A DNA stretch of 42,369 bases. Source: Bacteroidia bacterium (GTDB lineage: Bacteria; Bacteroidota; Bacteroidia; JANWVE01). The position numbers and the translations under genes are program-made. The notes under the pieces were generated by a model. It saw only the letters and a program-made list of their open reading frames with translations. It did no database searches and was not told where the DNA came from. Location of the stretch: contig JANWVE010000002.1 in NCBI GenBank assembly GCA_025057675.1, positions 2,457 through 44,825 on the forward strand, read 5' to 3'. Within the stretch, counting starts at the first letter, position 1. The number at the start of each line of letters is the position of its first letter. This document shows, piece by piece, positions 8,493 through 17,881 of this stretch.

Positions 8493-9764
8493 TTATCCTC
8501 CTGCTTTGACATATAGCCATTGAGTAGGGTCAAGATAAAGTTGAGCAAGGTTGTGCAAGTCCTGCACAGTAATTTGCTTGATAGTGTCTACAAACTGATA
8601 CAGATGCTGCGTATCGTATCCGAGGGTAATTAAACTCTTGTAATAGTCTGCGGTATTAAAAGCGGTTTCAAAATCTCCTGTGAGTTGTCCTAACATGTAA
8701 TTTTTAACTATTTCTAACTCATCTTGACTAATAGGTTCATTACAAAGTTTCTCGGCTTCTATTTTTATCTGCTCAATAGCATCATTAGCTACAGATATCC
8801 CTACATCTGCACTTATACTGAGATAACTATCTTGTTTTAATCCTATCAAAGAGGCATATATGCCATAAGTATAACCTCTTTCCTCACGTAAATTGCTCAT
8901 TAAACGGGAACCGAAGTAGCCACCATACAGAGTAATCAATACTTTTAAGCTTAAATAATCAGGATGAGCGTGGTGAATCATGCGCGCCCCGATACGCAGA
9001 CTTGCTTGCATAGCATCGGATTTAGGTACATGAATAACTCCTTGTTGAGCTTGGGGCAAAGTAATAGCAGGTTTTTGAAAATATTTGCCTGATGTATACC
9101 CCCAATATTGGTTGAGCCACTTTAAGACCTTGTCTATATCATACTCATCTCCTGAAACTAAAATAAAGCTGTTCTCAGGAATATATGCATTTTTATGGAA
9201 CTGTATGAGTTCAGGTTGATGAACGGTGTTATAATCTTGTTCATCCATTACATATCCATAGGGATGCTGGGGATATAGAGCTTGTTTGAAGGTATTACCT
9301 GCCAAATAAGAAGTTTTTTGTTTATTTACTTTGAGCTGTTCAATATGGCGTTGTTTCCATAATTGAATTTCGGATTCGGGATAAGCAGGTTCGGTAACTA
9401 CTTCATAAAGAATAGGCAAAACTTTTTCTAAGTGCTTAACCGAAGTGTAGAGAGAAACATCTGCAATTTCATTAGCGCAGTAAGTTTGTAGATAAGCTCC
9501 GTAGAAATCTAGTGCATCAAAAATTTCTTGGCTGGTTTTGTGGGCTGTTCCTTCGGCAATAAGGGCATTTGCCGCAATAGGTATGTGTTTTGCAGTGCTG
9601 GCGGTATTTCCTGCGTAAAATACTACACTAATTTGTAAAATAGGTACATTTCCTTGTTGAATAAAAAATACAGGGACTTTATTATTGAGCTGCTTTTGGA
9701 TTAAAATAGGAAAACGGATTTCTTTAAGCGGTTGAACCGCAGGCATTATGCTTCTGTCTACCAT
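8493..9764 (-). CDS. M16 (insulinase/pitrilysin) peptidase homologue lacking the zinc motif
   Basis: The 423 residues match the two-domain M16B fold (mitochondrial processing peptidase-like half). They include the C-terminal signature GGYFGSRLMSNLREERGYTYG with the substrate-binding Arg/Tyr. The catalytic inverted zinc motif HxxEH, expected after the first strand, is missing: the equivalent region (about 58-75) reads KHIPIAANALIAEGT. This is therefore most likely the non-catalytic subunit of a heterodimeric M16 protease. In many Bacteroidota the catalytic and inactive paralogues are adjacent, but no second copy is seen here. No signal peptide is evident. A -7 box (TATTTTTG) lies 5 nt before the ATG, and scpB follows after 18 nt. 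Confidence 0.88.
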   Translation of the reverse strand: MVDRSIMPAVQPLKEIRFPILIQKQLNNKVPVFFIQQGNVPILQISVVFYAGNTASTAKHIPIAANALIAEGTAHKTSQEIFDALDFYGAYLQTYCANEIADVSLYTSVKHLEKVLPILYEVVTEPAYPESEIQLWKQRHIEQLKVNKQKTSYLAGNTFKQALYPQHPYGYVMDEQDYNTVHQPELIQFHKNAYIPENSFILVSGDEYDIDKVLKWLNQYWGYTSGKYFQKPAITLPQAQQGVIHVPKSDAMQASLRIGARMIHHAHPDYLSLKVLITLYGGYFGSRLMSNLREERGYTYGIYASLIGLKQDSYLSISADVGISVANDAIEQIKIEAEKLCNEPISQDELEIVKNYMLGQLTGDFETAFNTADYYKSLITLGYDTQHLYQFVDTIKQITVQDLHNLAQLYLDPTQWLYVKAGG

Positions 9765-9769
9765 TATGG

Positions 9770-9777
9770 CAAAAATA
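9770..9777 (-). promoter_or_regulatory. -7 promoter box (TATTTTTG) of the M16-scpB unit
   Basis: Minus-strand TATTTTTG fits TAnnTTTG and ends 5 nt before the ATG. No -33 TTTG was found. Confidence 0.42.
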
Positions 9778-9795
9778 GGTAATTTTTTTATTTTA

Positions 9796-9853
9796 GATGT
9801 GTCCTTTTGGGCACTTCGCTGCGCTCATGCCCACAAAACACACCCAAAAAAAC
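9796..9853. repeat. Solo tip hairpin of the composite element (copy 5, remnant)
   Basis: A lone hairpin with arms GTGTCCTTTTGGGCA and TGCCCACAAAACACAC (approximately 9799-9849) around the loop sequence CTTCGCTGCGCTCA, ending in CACCC and an A tract. It matches only the outermost stem-loop of the composite elements (GTCC, CTTGTGGGC, a GCTGCGC loop, GCCCACAAG, GACACGCCC). There is no inner hairpin, core or second end. It lies 65 nt from the sigma-54 activator stop codon. Confidence 0.75.
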
Positions 9854-9917
9854 AATTAAAATTTAGCTATTGTGATTTTGGCTTGTGTAGAAGAGAATGG
9901 ACTTAGTTAGTATACTC

Positions 9918-11150
9918 TCACTCATCTAAATTATATTGTTTGATTTTTCTGTATAAAGTCCGTTCCGATATGCCTAATTCTTGAGCAGCCTTTCGCCTAT
10001 TATGATGGTGCTTTTTCAACGCAGCAATAATAGTAGCAATTTCTTTCTGCTCTAATGAGAGAGACTCTTCTTGCACAGGCTGTGCTTCTTGTTCAATAAT
10101 AGAAAAATCGTGAAAAGTATCGGCATCAGTGAGAGAAGTGGAGATATCTTTGGTTTTAAGAAATAAATTAGGAATGTTGGCAGTAGGAATGTCTGTTCGG
10201 TTTTGTAGTAGTTGCGAAACTACTTTTTTGAGATCATTAACATCTTTTTTGAGGTCAAATAAAACTTTGTACAGAATCTCTCGTTCTGTGTAAAAGTCTT
10301 TACTATTTGAGTTGTCGGTTGCCAGGGAAGGAAGACCAGATACAGGAGTATTTTTTATGCTGTTAGCATCAAGATATTGGGATAATACCTCTGCAGAGAC
10401 ATGATTATCAGGTACAAGAATAGTCATTTGCTCTACTATATTGCGCAATTCTCGGACATTTCCTTTCCAAGTATATTTAAGCAGTATGGGTTTAGCGTCT
10501 TCTTCTAAACGGAGAGCCGTTGTACGATTGTGTTTTAAGGCAAATTCGTAGGCAAAGTATCTAAAAAGTTCAATGATATCCTCACCGCGTTGGCGTAAAG
10601 GGGGAATGTATAAAGGTACTGTATTCAAACGGTAGTATAAGTCTTCACGAAATTGTTTTTTTTCAATGGCTTGGGTAAGCATCACATTAGTAGCGGCTAC
10701 GATGCGTACGTTTGTCTTTTGGATTTTGCTACTGCCTACACGAATAAACTCCCCATTTTCTAATACTCTAAGTAATCTAGCTTGGGTCATGAGAGGCATT
10801 TCGCCAATTTCATCTAAAAAAATAGTTCCACCATTAGCTGTTTCGAAATACCCTTTGCGTGACTCTACGGCACCTGTAAAAGCACCCTTTTCATGTCCAA
10901 AAAGTTCGGAGTCAATAGTTCCTTCGGGAATAGCACCACAATTAACAGCAATGAAAGGATAGTTTTTTCTGTGGCTAAGCTGGTGAATAATTTTAGAAAA
11001 CACTTCTTTACCCGTACCACTCTCACCGAGTATGAGTACAGATACATCCGTAGAAGCTACTTGCGCTGCTGTGCGCAAAGCATGAATGAGCATAGGCGCA
11101 TTACCAATGATATTGAAACGTTTTTTTAATGCTTCTACATCTATATCCAT
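9918..11150 (-). CDS. Sigma-54-dependent transcriptional activator (AAA+ and Fis-type HTH)
   Basis: Enhancer-binding protein that remodels RNA polymerase-sigma54. The 410 residues begin directly with the AAA+ domain: Walker A GESGTGKE at 42-49, the sigma-54 loop GAFTGA at 89-94, Walker B FLDEIGE at 111-117, then RLNTVPLYIPPLRQRGEDI. A Fis-type helix-turn-helix lies at about 370-408 (HHNRRKAAQELGISERTLYR). There is no N-terminal receiver, PAS or GAF domain, so control must come from a partner or from expression level. A low-complexity linker of about 110 residues separates ATPase and DNA-binding domain, with a possible short coiled coil near DLKKDVNDLKKVVSQL. The Lys/Asn-rich linker is usual for Bacteroidota members. 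Its targets are unknown. Confidence 0.92.
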   Translation of the reverse strand: MDIDVEALKKRFNIIGNAPMLIHALRTAAQVASTDVSVLILGESGTGKEVFSKIIHQLSHRKNYPFIAVNCGAIPEGTIDSELFGHEKGAFTGAVESRKGYFETANGGTIFLDEIGEMPLMTQARLLRVLENGEFIRVGSSKIQKTNVRIVAATNVMLTQAIEKKQFREDLYYRLNTVPLYIPPLRQRGEDIIELFRYFAYEFALKHNRTTALRLEEDAKPILLKYTWKGNVRELRNIVEQMTILVPDNHVSAEVLSQYLDANSIKNTPVSGLPSLATDNSNSKDFYTEREILYKVLFDLKKDVNDLKKVVSQLLQNRTDIPTANIPNLFLKTKDISTSLTDADTFHDFSIIEQEAQPVQEESLSLEQKEIATIIAALKKHHHNRRKAAQELGISERTLYRKIKQYNLDE

Positions 11151-11163
11151 CCTTACAAAAATA

Positions 11164-11171
11164 CAAATTTA
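11164..11171 (-). promoter_or_regulatory. -7 promoter box (TAAATTTG) of the sigma-54 activator gene
   Basis: Minus-strand TAAATTTG ends 13 nt before the ATG. A TTTG (CAAA at 11187-11190 on the plus strand) lies 15 bp upstream, shorter than the usual 19-21 bp spacing. Confidence 0.42.
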
Positions 11172-11228
11172 TAGCGATTGTAATATCAAAGTAAGTAAAA
11201 ACGCTGTCAGTAAAGTAAGTACATTTAT

Positions 11229-11518
11229 ACAAGAGAAGTCCGTATATTTAAGGTCTAACCTTGTACATGCTTGAAAATGAATACAAAACAAGATAAAACG
11301 AGCGTAATTAAAACAGGATAAAAAATTTTAACCTTGTAAGTATTTGATAATCAAGATTAAATAAGATAAAGCAAAGATATGTACAAAAACAGGGTAAAAC
11401 ATGCAAACGCAGCTTGCGTGAGGCATGCGGAGGGTGCGTCAGCAGTGCGAAGCACCGAAGCGATAGCGCAGCCCGCAGCACGCCGACCCGAGCGCAGCGA
11501 AGGGACACGCCCAAAAAA
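11229..11518 (+). repeat. Half copy of the composite element (copy 6: half core - A end)
   Basis: Only the right half is present. The sequence begins at the central motif (AAGTCCGTATATTTAAGG), continues through the last two dyads of the core, and ends with a complete A end: hairpin TGC-GTCA-GCA, then the GACCCGAGCGCAGCGAAGGG tip and GACACGCCC. The left GC-rich end and the first two dyads are absent. The break coincides with the middle of the core. It is 28 nt from the Smr gene stop. Confidence 0.9.
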
Positions 11519-11546
11519 TTAAAATAAAAATCTAAGCTTATCATCT

Positions 11547-12152
11547 TTACGTTACCTTAAAAATGATTTGTGTAACCCCACCATCATTGATTATTTGATA
11601 GGAGTCAACGTTTTTTTCGTGCCTTTTAATATAGGCATGAATGTACTCCCTTAATTTACCTGAACCTATGCCATGTATGATTGTAATCATATTCAAATTG
11701 TGTATCAAAGCCTGTAAAAAGAAATTTTCAAATTCTAATCGTTGTATTCTAAATATCTCATCTGTGTCGGTTTCGGATATATTAGCATAAGTTGGATTAG
11801 ATTTTTGAAGTACTTCCCAATGTAAATCTATCTCTGTGGGTAGATTGGGCTGCTTTTTAGGTTTTTTTACATCACTAGTTTGGTAACCTATCCCCAACTC
11901 TATAAGAGTATTGATTTTTTTAGTAATATCCTCATTTTGTTGTTCTTGTACAATGTTTTGTGTTTTATTGTATGCTTGTATTGCGTTTGTAGGTGATTTT
12001 TCTATTAACATAATCAGCTTAGCATCTATTTCAATATCCATGTCCATATCCTCAATATACACGGTAACCAAGTTTTCTTGCACCTTTGTTACTATTCCTG
12101 CGGATTTTTCATGAATTAAGGCTACTTTATCGCCAACATTAAACAATGTCAT
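11547..12152 (-). CDS. Smr-domain protein (MutS2 C-terminal-like)
   Basis: Small protein of 201 residues in two parts. The N-terminal 50 residues (VGDKVALIHEKSAGIVTKVQ) look like a small beta-barrel of the DUF2027 type found in Bacteroidota. After a charged, glutamine-rich linker comes an Smr domain with both hallmark motifs, IDLH at 108-111 and HGIGSGKLR at 160-168. Smr domains have nicking or RNA-cleaving endonuclease activity in MutS2 and related proteins, so a nucleic-acid role is likely. The substrate is unknown, and without the MutS ATPase it is not MutS2 itself. A TAACTTTG promoter box lies 4 nt before the ATG. Confidence 0.88.
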   Translation of the reverse strand: MTLFNVGDKVALIHEKSAGIVTKVQENLVTVYIEDMDMDIEIDAKLIMLIEKSPTNAIQAYNKTQNIVQEQQNEDITKKINTLIELGIGYQTSDVKKPKKQPNLPTEIDLHWEVLQKSNPTYANISETDTDEIFRIQRLEFENFFLQALIHNLNMITIIHGIGSGKLREYIHAYIKRHEKNVDSYQIINDGGVTQIIFKVT

Positions 12153-12156
12153 ACAG

Positions 12157-12164
12157 CAAAGTTA
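12157..12164 (-). promoter_or_regulatory. -7 promoter box (TAACTTTG) of the Smr gene
   Basis: Minus-strand TAACTTTG followed by CTGT and then ATG. The box ends 4 nt before the start codon, implying leaderless mRNA. The same TAACTTTG occurs before the M3 peptidase gene. Confidence 0.5.
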
Positions 12165-12354
12165 AAGAATATCTCCACTACAATACACTACCCCATATTT
12201 GAAATCTGCACTTTGATTATTTTCAATGAGAAGTAAAGCATTTTTGGCAACACAAGTAAAGAATGCCCACAGAATACTCTTTTATCTAATAAATTGACTT
12301 TTAGCTGTTTACTTCATGCGATACAAGGATGTGTATGTACTTATATGAGGATTC

Positions 12355-12964
12355 TTTGGGCGTGTCCTTGTGGGCGTTATGCTGCGCATATAGCCCACAA
12401 GGTCGGCGTGCTACGGGCTAACGGTGCTACGCCCCCACCCGCCCACCCCCTGGGCAAGAGTGAAAGCGTGAGCGAGGGGCTTCGCACCAAGCCTGACGGC
12501 TTGCCCTCCGCATGCCTCACGCAAGCTGCCAATAAACTAAGTCTATTTATTCAAAACTTAACCTTGTAAGTATCTGAAAATGAACTATAAACAAGATAAA
12601 ATTCAATTTTAACCTTGTAAATCATTGAAAATCAATATAAAACAAGGTAAAACTTGCGTATTCAAAGTTAAAGGTTTATCAAAAGTCCATGTATTCAAGG
12701 TTTAACCTTGTACACGCTTGATAATCAATACAAAACAAGATAAAGTAAGCGCACTTGAAACAAGGTAAAAAATTTCGACCTTACAAGTGTTTGATAATGA
12801 ACATCAAACAAGGTAAAGCAAGGATATGTATAAAAACAAGGTAAAACGTCCAAAGGCAGCTTGCGTGAGGCATGCGGAGGGTGCGTCAGCAGTGCGAAGC
12901 ACCGAAGCGATAGCGCAGCCCGCAGCACGCCGACCCGAGCGCAGCGAGGGACACGCCCAAAAAA
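12355..12964 (+). repeat. Composite intergenic element, copy 7 (B end - core - A end)
   Basis: The clearest forward-oriented full copy. The B end carries the tip stem CTTGTGGGC/GCCCACAAG (12367-12375/12393-12401). The core has four dyads, at about 12558-12601, 12607-12652, 12701-12745 and 12773-12818, with the central motif AAAGTCCATGTATTCAAGG at 12682-12700. The A end finishes GAGGGACACGCCC and an A tract. The 200 nt between the Smr start and the element hold no gene that I can see, only a weak, decayed dyad near 12212-12240. Confidence 0.96.
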
Positions 12965-13033
12965 TAAAATCTATATCGCAAATCAGATATCAAAATTGCT
13001 TGATAGAATAAGCAGGCTTACAACAAACTACAT

Positions 13034-14728
13034 TTAGAATTTACTATCATCTATTTGGTCTAACCACTGATACGCATGCTCTACAACAGATCGAACAGTA
13101 TCTTCATCAAATGGTGAAGATAAACCCCCTAATTCTAACAACTCCAAAAAAGATTTACTTCCACCCGCTTTACATAAGGTCAGATAGCTTTGCCATGCTG
13201 CTTCGGGTTGTTCCTGGTACCACCTCCAATACTGCAACGCACAAATTTGTGCCAAAGCATAGTCTATGTAATAGAAAGGATTTGCATAAATATGACTTTG
13301 TGCTTGCCAAATTCCCCCTTGAGAAGCAAAAGGTAAATCTGCATAATCACGATACGGAAGATACTTTTTTTCTAATGTTTGCCATACCTGTTTGCGTTCT
13401 TGGGGCGTATAATTTGGATTTTGGTAGATAATATGCTGAAATTCATCTACCATAGTACTATACGGTAAAAAAGTCAAAGCACTGCTGATATGGTCAAATT
13501 TGAACTTTTCTGTGTCTTCTTTGAAAAAAAGCTCCATCCATTTCCAAGTAATAAACTCCATGCCCATAGAATGAATTTCACAAGCTTCGTACGTTGGCAT
13601 ATAGTATTCAGGTAAAGGCTGTTCTCGGCTACAATACATTTGAAAGGCATGCCCTGCTTCATGAGTAAGGACTTCTACATCATGCGCTGTACCATTAAAG
13701 TTAGAAAAAATATATGGCGCCTTATACGCACTTAAATAAGTACAATATCCACCTGATGCTTTTCCTTCTCGGTTAATGACGTCCATTAGCTCATTTTCTT
13801 GCATAAATGTAAAGAACTCGGCTGTTTCAGGAGATAACTCTTGATACATTGTTTTACCTTGTTGCAGTATCCATTGAGGGTCGCCTTTGGGAGTAGGATT
13901 GCCAGAGTTAAACTTCAACTTTTCATCATAAAAATAGAGTTTGTCTAAATGCAGCCTTTTACGTTTGCGTTCTTGTAGTATCTGAGCAATAGGGACTACA
14001 TATTTACGAATATACTCACGGTAACGTGCCACTTCTTGGTCTGTGTAGTCTACGCGTGAGAGCCTTAAATATCCTAATCGGACATAATTTTCAAAACCTA
14101 ATTTTTGAGCTATTGTTGTGCGCAATTTCACTAAGGTATCAAATAACTCATCTAATTTGTGTGCTTGTTGTACAAAAAATGAAAGATAAGCCTGATGCGC
14201 GCGCAAACGCCTATCTCTATTAACGTCCTGCATAAAAGGTACTAATCCTGTTAAGTTATAGGTTTTACCTTCAAATTCTATCTTTGCGGAGGCAATGAGT
14301 TTAGTGTATTCGCTTACTAATTGATTTTCTTGTTTAAGGTCATCAACAATATTTTTATTAAAGCAGCGAATAGCACAGTCTGCTAATTTAATAAATTGCC
14401 ATCCGTATTCAGATTTAAACTCGTATAAAGAAGGATGAGTCCATACCATCTTGTAAAATTCTACTAGCCAACTTTGATAAATGGGATAATGTACATCAAA
14501 AAAATCTTGTTCTGCTTGATATTGAGGGTTTTGGGTGTCTAATGTGTAACGAATGGAGGCTAAGGTCGCCATAGTTTCAAACTGTTTGCGAAGTTGGTTA
14601 AGTTCATCTACGCACTTGACGATATCACGAATGACAAGTTCTCTTTTAATTTTTTTGACAGTACTGAAAAATTTTTCTTCCAGGGAAGAGATATCAGGTC
14701 TTTCGTAAGGATATTGAGAGAATTTCAT
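13034..14728 (-). CDS. M3 family oligoendopeptidase (PepF-like)
   Basis: Cytoplasmic zinc oligopeptidase that degrades short peptides. The 564 residues match the M3B oligoendopeptidase F group. The zinc site is THEAGHAFQ (His356, Glu357, His360), with the third ligand in YEACEIHSMGMEF (Glu384). An all-helical N-terminal half and the C-terminal ALAQICALQYW region are typical. No signal peptide is seen. The gene stands alone between repeat copies 7 and 8. The promoter box TAACTTTG ends 5 nt before the ATG, so the mRNA may be leaderless. With Lon, M20, M16 and M61 it makes this window rich in peptidases, but they are not in one operon. Confidence 0.93.
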   Translation of the reverse strand: MKFSQYPYERPDISSLEEKFFSTVKKIKRELVIRDIVKCVDELNQLRKQFETMATLASIRYTLDTQNPQYQAEQDFFDVHYPIYQSWLVEFYKMVWTHPSLYEFKSEYGWQFIKLADCAIRCFNKNIVDDLKQENQLVSEYTKLIASAKIEFEGKTYNLTGLVPFMQDVNRDRRLRAHQAYLSFFVQQAHKLDELFDTLVKLRTTIAQKLGFENYVRLGYLRLSRVDYTDQEVARYREYIRKYVVPIAQILQERKRKRLHLDKLYFYDEKLKFNSGNPTPKGDPQWILQQGKTMYQELSPETAEFFTFMQENELMDVINREGKASGGYCTYLSAYKAPYIFSNFNGTAHDVEVLTHEAGHAFQMYCSREQPLPEYYMPTYEACEIHSMGMEFITWKWMELFFKEDTEKFKFDHISSALTFLPYSTMVDEFQHIIYQNPNYTPQERKQVWQTLEKKYLPYRDYADLPFASQGGIWQAQSHIYANPFYYIDYALAQICALQYWRWYQEQPEAAWQSYLTLCKAGGSKSFLELLELGGLSSPFDEDTVRSVVEHAYQWLDQIDDSKF

Positions 14729-14733
14729 ACATG

Positions 14734-14741
14734 CAAAGTTA
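14734..14741 (-). promoter_or_regulatory. -7 promoter box (TAACTTTG) of the M3 peptidase gene
   Basis: Minus-strand TAACTTTGCATGT, then ATG. The box ends 5 nt before the start codon. No -33 TTTG at 19-21 bp was found. Confidence 0.48.
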
Positions 14742-14793
14742 AAACAAAATGGCTATTATTAAGTTATGATAAGAACAGATGATTTGAAAACGG

Positions 14794-15348
14794 TTTTTTT
14801 GGGCGTGTCCCTCGCTGCGCTCGGGTCGGCGTGCTGCGGGCTTCGCTATCGCTTCGGTGCTACGCTTGCGCTACGCACTGCTGACGCACCCTCCGCATGC
14901 CTCACGCAGCAACCTTGGGATGTTTTACCTTCTTTTTAGACATATCGTTGTTTTATCTTGTTTAAGATTGATTATCAAATACTTACAAGGTTAAAATTTT
15001 TTACCTTGCTTGATTTGAATTCGTTTTATCTTGTTTTGTATTGCTTTTCAACCATGTACAAGGTTAAACCTTGAATACATGGAATTTACAAAATAGTTTA
15101 ACTTTGAATACACAAACTTTACCTTACTTTAATTTGATTTTCAACGTTTTACAGGGTTAAAATATGTTTTAACTTTGTTTAGTGTTCATTTTCATGTACT
15201 TACGAGGTTAGATTTTGTATAAGTGGGCTTAGCATACTTGCTGTATGCGTGAGGCATGCGAAGGGCGTGCGGTAGCACGGTGCGCAGCACCGAAGCGCAG
15301 CGCAGCCCGTAGCACGCCGACCCGAGCGCAGCGAGGGGCACGCCCAAA
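14794..15348 (-). repeat. Composite intergenic element, copy 8 (A end - core - hybrid B/A end)
   Basis: Full copy with a reverse core (CTTGAATACATGGAATTTACA). The right end is a chimera. Its inner part is the B-type hairpin CGTGC-GGTA-GCACG, but the long G-rich arm of type B is missing. The outer part (CCGACCCGAGCGCAGCGAGGGG) is the A-type tip. It ends 27 nt before the lon stop codon. Confidence 0.95.
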
Positions 15349-15375
15349 GAAATAAAATATCATTTAGATACACAC

Positions 15376-17814
15376 TTAAACATGCGTATTTTTACTTTGT
15401 GTAGGTACAACAATTTTTTTCAAAGCAAGGTCAAGAACCTGCATCATGTTTTCTACATAATGAAAAGTCAGACCTTCAAGATAATGAGGTGCTATTTCAC
15501 TTATATCCCGTTTGTTTTTATCACAAAGAATAATTTCCTTTATACCCGCACGTTTGGCAGCAAGAATTTTTTCTTTAATTCCACCAACAGGTAGAACCTT
15601 ACCTCGCAAAGTGATTTCACCTGTCATTGCTACATAAGGACGCGCAGTACGCTTGGTGAAAGCAGAAACCAAAGCACTTAACATCGTAATTCCCGCAGAA
15701 GGTCCGTCTTTGGGTACAGCCCCCTCAGGTACATGAATATGAACATCATAGTTTGAAAAGTCCTCATAAGGAATTTTTAGTTCCTCTGCATGAGTACGTA
15801 TGTAAGCCAAAGCTACATTCGCAGACTCCTTCATGACCTCCCCTAACTGACCTGTAATAGAAAGCTTACCTGTACCCTTGCTTAATGAAACCTCAATAAA
15901 CAAAATATCTCCACCTACGGGCGTCCAAGCTAATCCTACCATTACGCCAGGTATATCTACTTCGGCATATAAATCGTTTTCAAAACGAGGTTGCCCCAGT
16001 GCAGCAATAACATCTTCTTCGGTTAATTTGGATTGTATGGGTTCGCCTGAAGCAACATGCTTAGCTACATACCTGCACATAGCAGCTAAACATCGGTTAA
16101 GTGTCCTTACCCCTGACTCTTTGGTATAATGCTCAATAATATAGCCTACTAATTGGTCAGAGAGTTTGATTTGGGACTTTTTTAGTCCATTTTCTTTAAT
16201 CTGTTTGGGGATAAGATGATTTTGTGCAATTTGTATTTTCTCTTCTAATGTATAGCCGTTAATTTCAATGACCTCCATTCTATCCCTAAGTGCGGGCTGA
16301 ATGCTATCTAATGAGTTAGCTGTGGCAATAAATAAAACTTTGGATAGGTCATAATCTAATTCTACATAATTGTCATTAAAACTATGGTTTTGCTCGGGGT
16401 CAAGCACTTCTAAAAGAGCAGAGGATGGGTCGCCACGAAAAGAGTTGTTGATTTTGTCTATTTCGTCCAGCATAAAAACAGGATTACTACTTTTTGCTTT
16501 TTTGATATTTTGTAAAATTCGCCCAGGCATAGCCCCTATATAAGTGCGTCTGTGTCCGCGAATCTCGGCTTCATCATGTAGCCCACCTAAAGACATGCGA
16601 ACAAATTTTCTGCCCAGCGCTTTGGCAATAGAAGCCCCTAAGGAGGTCTTTCCTACCCCTGGAGGTCCGTAAAGGCATAAAATTGGGGCTTTCATATCGG
16701 CTTTAAGTTTGAGAACGGCTAAGTATTCTAATATGCGTTCTTTTACCTTTTCTAGCCCAAAATGGTCTTTATCTAATATCTGCCGAGCTTGTTTGAGATT
16801 AAACTTATCTTTGGTATACTCGTTCCAAGGTAGTTCTAAAAGCGTGTCAATATAATTTTGTGCTACGGTATAATCAGGTGAAGCGGGATTCATACGAGAG
16901 AGTTTGTTGAGTTCTTTTTCAAACACTTCTTGAACTTTGGCGCTCCATTTTTTACTTTTACCACGTTCGCGAAGTTTTTCAATTTCCTCCTCTGCAAAAT
17001 TTTCACCTAGCTCCTCTTGAATGGTCTTAAGTTGCTGGCGTAGATAAAAATCACGTTGATGTTGTTCAATATCACCCTGTACTTTGGTATGAATTTCATT
17101 AGCCACCTTTAATACTTCAAGTTCTTTTCTTAAAAAAACTAATAGGATTTTAGCTCGCTCGGCAAGGTTGTCAGTTTCTAACATTTCCTGTTTATCTTCC
17201 ACAGGAATAGATAAAACATTAGCAATAATATGTGTTAGTACAGATAAGTGCTGAATTTGTGCAATAAATTTTTCTGCTTCTTTGGGGATATTCGGTGAGA
17301 GTTGAATAATTTGGTAGGCTGTATCTCGGATATTTAACATTAGTGCGGCAGCTTCTTTTTCATCTATGGGAGTATCTTTGAGTAATATCCCCTTTGCTTT
17401 GAAATAAGGTTCATCAGCTATGAACTCCTCAATTTTGAACCTGTGTACACCTTTGATAATGATTGTAGTATTTCCATTAGGCAAGCGTAGAACCCGTACA
17501 ATTTTAGATAGTGTGCCAGTAGTATGTAGATGTTCGTATCCAGGATTTTCTACGTCATTTTTTTGTGAAACGACACCTATCCAGCTTTTATTTTTCTCTG
17601 CATCCTTGACTAAACGTAAAGATTTTTCTCTACCCACAGTAATAGGTAGAGTAACGTTAGGCATAAGTACTGTGTTGCGCAAAGGTAAAATAGAAATCTC
17701 GTCAGGAATGGCTGACATTTTTTCTGTTTCTTCGTCATGAAAAAGGGTTTCAGAAAAAAAAGAGTCCAAAGGATCTTGCTCATTTACAATGTGTAAAAAA
17801 GGAATTATGTCCAT
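15376..17814 (-). CDS. lon: ATP-dependent protease La
   Basis: Hexameric AAA+ serine protease that degrades misfolded and regulatory proteins in the cytoplasm. The 812 residues show the LonA order: N-terminal LON substrate domain (about 40-235), helical linker, AAA+ module with Walker A GPPGVGKT at 383-390 and Walker B FMLDEIDK at 447-454, then the protease domain with the catalytic pair Ser706 (PKDGPSAG) and Lys749 (GGIKEK). Nothing is missing. The ATG at 17814 is preceded at 48 nt by a -7 box TAGCTTTG. No heat-shock operator such as CIRCE is visible. Repeat copy 8 lies just downstream; the lipoprotein gene upstream ends 67 nt away. Confidence 0.97.
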   Translation of the reverse strand: MDIIPFLHIVNEQDPLDSFFSETLFHDEETEKMSAIPDEISILPLRNTVLMPNVTLPITVGREKSLRLVKDAEKNKSWIGVVSQKNDVENPGYEHLHTTGTLSKIVRVLRLPNGNTTIIIKGVHRFKIEEFIADEPYFKAKGILLKDTPIDEKEAAALMLNIRDTAYQIIQLSPNIPKEAEKFIAQIQHLSVLTHIIANVLSIPVEDKQEMLETDNLAERAKILLVFLRKELEVLKVANEIHTKVQGDIEQHQRDFYLRQQLKTIQEELGENFAEEEIEKLRERGKSKKWSAKVQEVFEKELNKLSRMNPASPDYTVAQNYIDTLLELPWNEYTKDKFNLKQARQILDKDHFGLEKVKERILEYLAVLKLKADMKAPILCLYGPPGVGKTSLGASIAKALGRKFVRMSLGGLHDEAEIRGHRRTYIGAMPGRILQNIKKAKSSNPVFMLDEIDKINNSFRGDPSSALLEVLDPEQNHSFNDNYVELDYDLSKVLFIATANSLDSIQPALRDRMEVIEINGYTLEEKIQIAQNHLIPKQIKENGLKKSQIKLSDQLVGYIIEHYTKESGVRTLNRCLAAMCRYVAKHVASGEPIQSKLTEEDVIAALGQPRFENDLYAEVDIPGVMVGLAWTPVGGDILFIEVSLSKGTGKLSITGQLGEVMKESANVALAYIRTHAEELKIPYEDFSNYDVHIHVPEGAVPKDGPSAGITMLSALVSAFTKRTARPYVAMTGEITLRGKVLPVGGIKEKILAAKRAGIKEIILCDKNKRDISEIAPHYLEGLTFHYVENMMQVLDLALKKIVVPTQSKNTHV

Positions 17815-17862
17815 ATCGTATATTAGGAATTACGTTTTAATAATGCTGTTTCAAAAACGGTG

Positions 17863-17870
17863 CAAAGCTA
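17863..17870 (-). promoter_or_regulatory. -7 promoter box (TAGCTTTG) of lon
   Basis: Minus-strand TAGCTTTGCA fits TAnnTTTG, 48 nt before the lon ATG, giving a leader of about 40 nt. The matching -33 position falls at the end of the upstream lipoprotein gene and is not TTTG. Confidence 0.4.
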
Positions 17871-17881
17871 AAAAAGCTTTA

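Noticed and set aside
10666-10962. Long opposite-strand frames within real genes (for example 10666-10962 in the sigma-54 activator, 17420-17740 in lon, 30017-30322 in dnaK).
   Set aside because: They are antisense shadows of well-identified coding sequences, with no motifs of their own.
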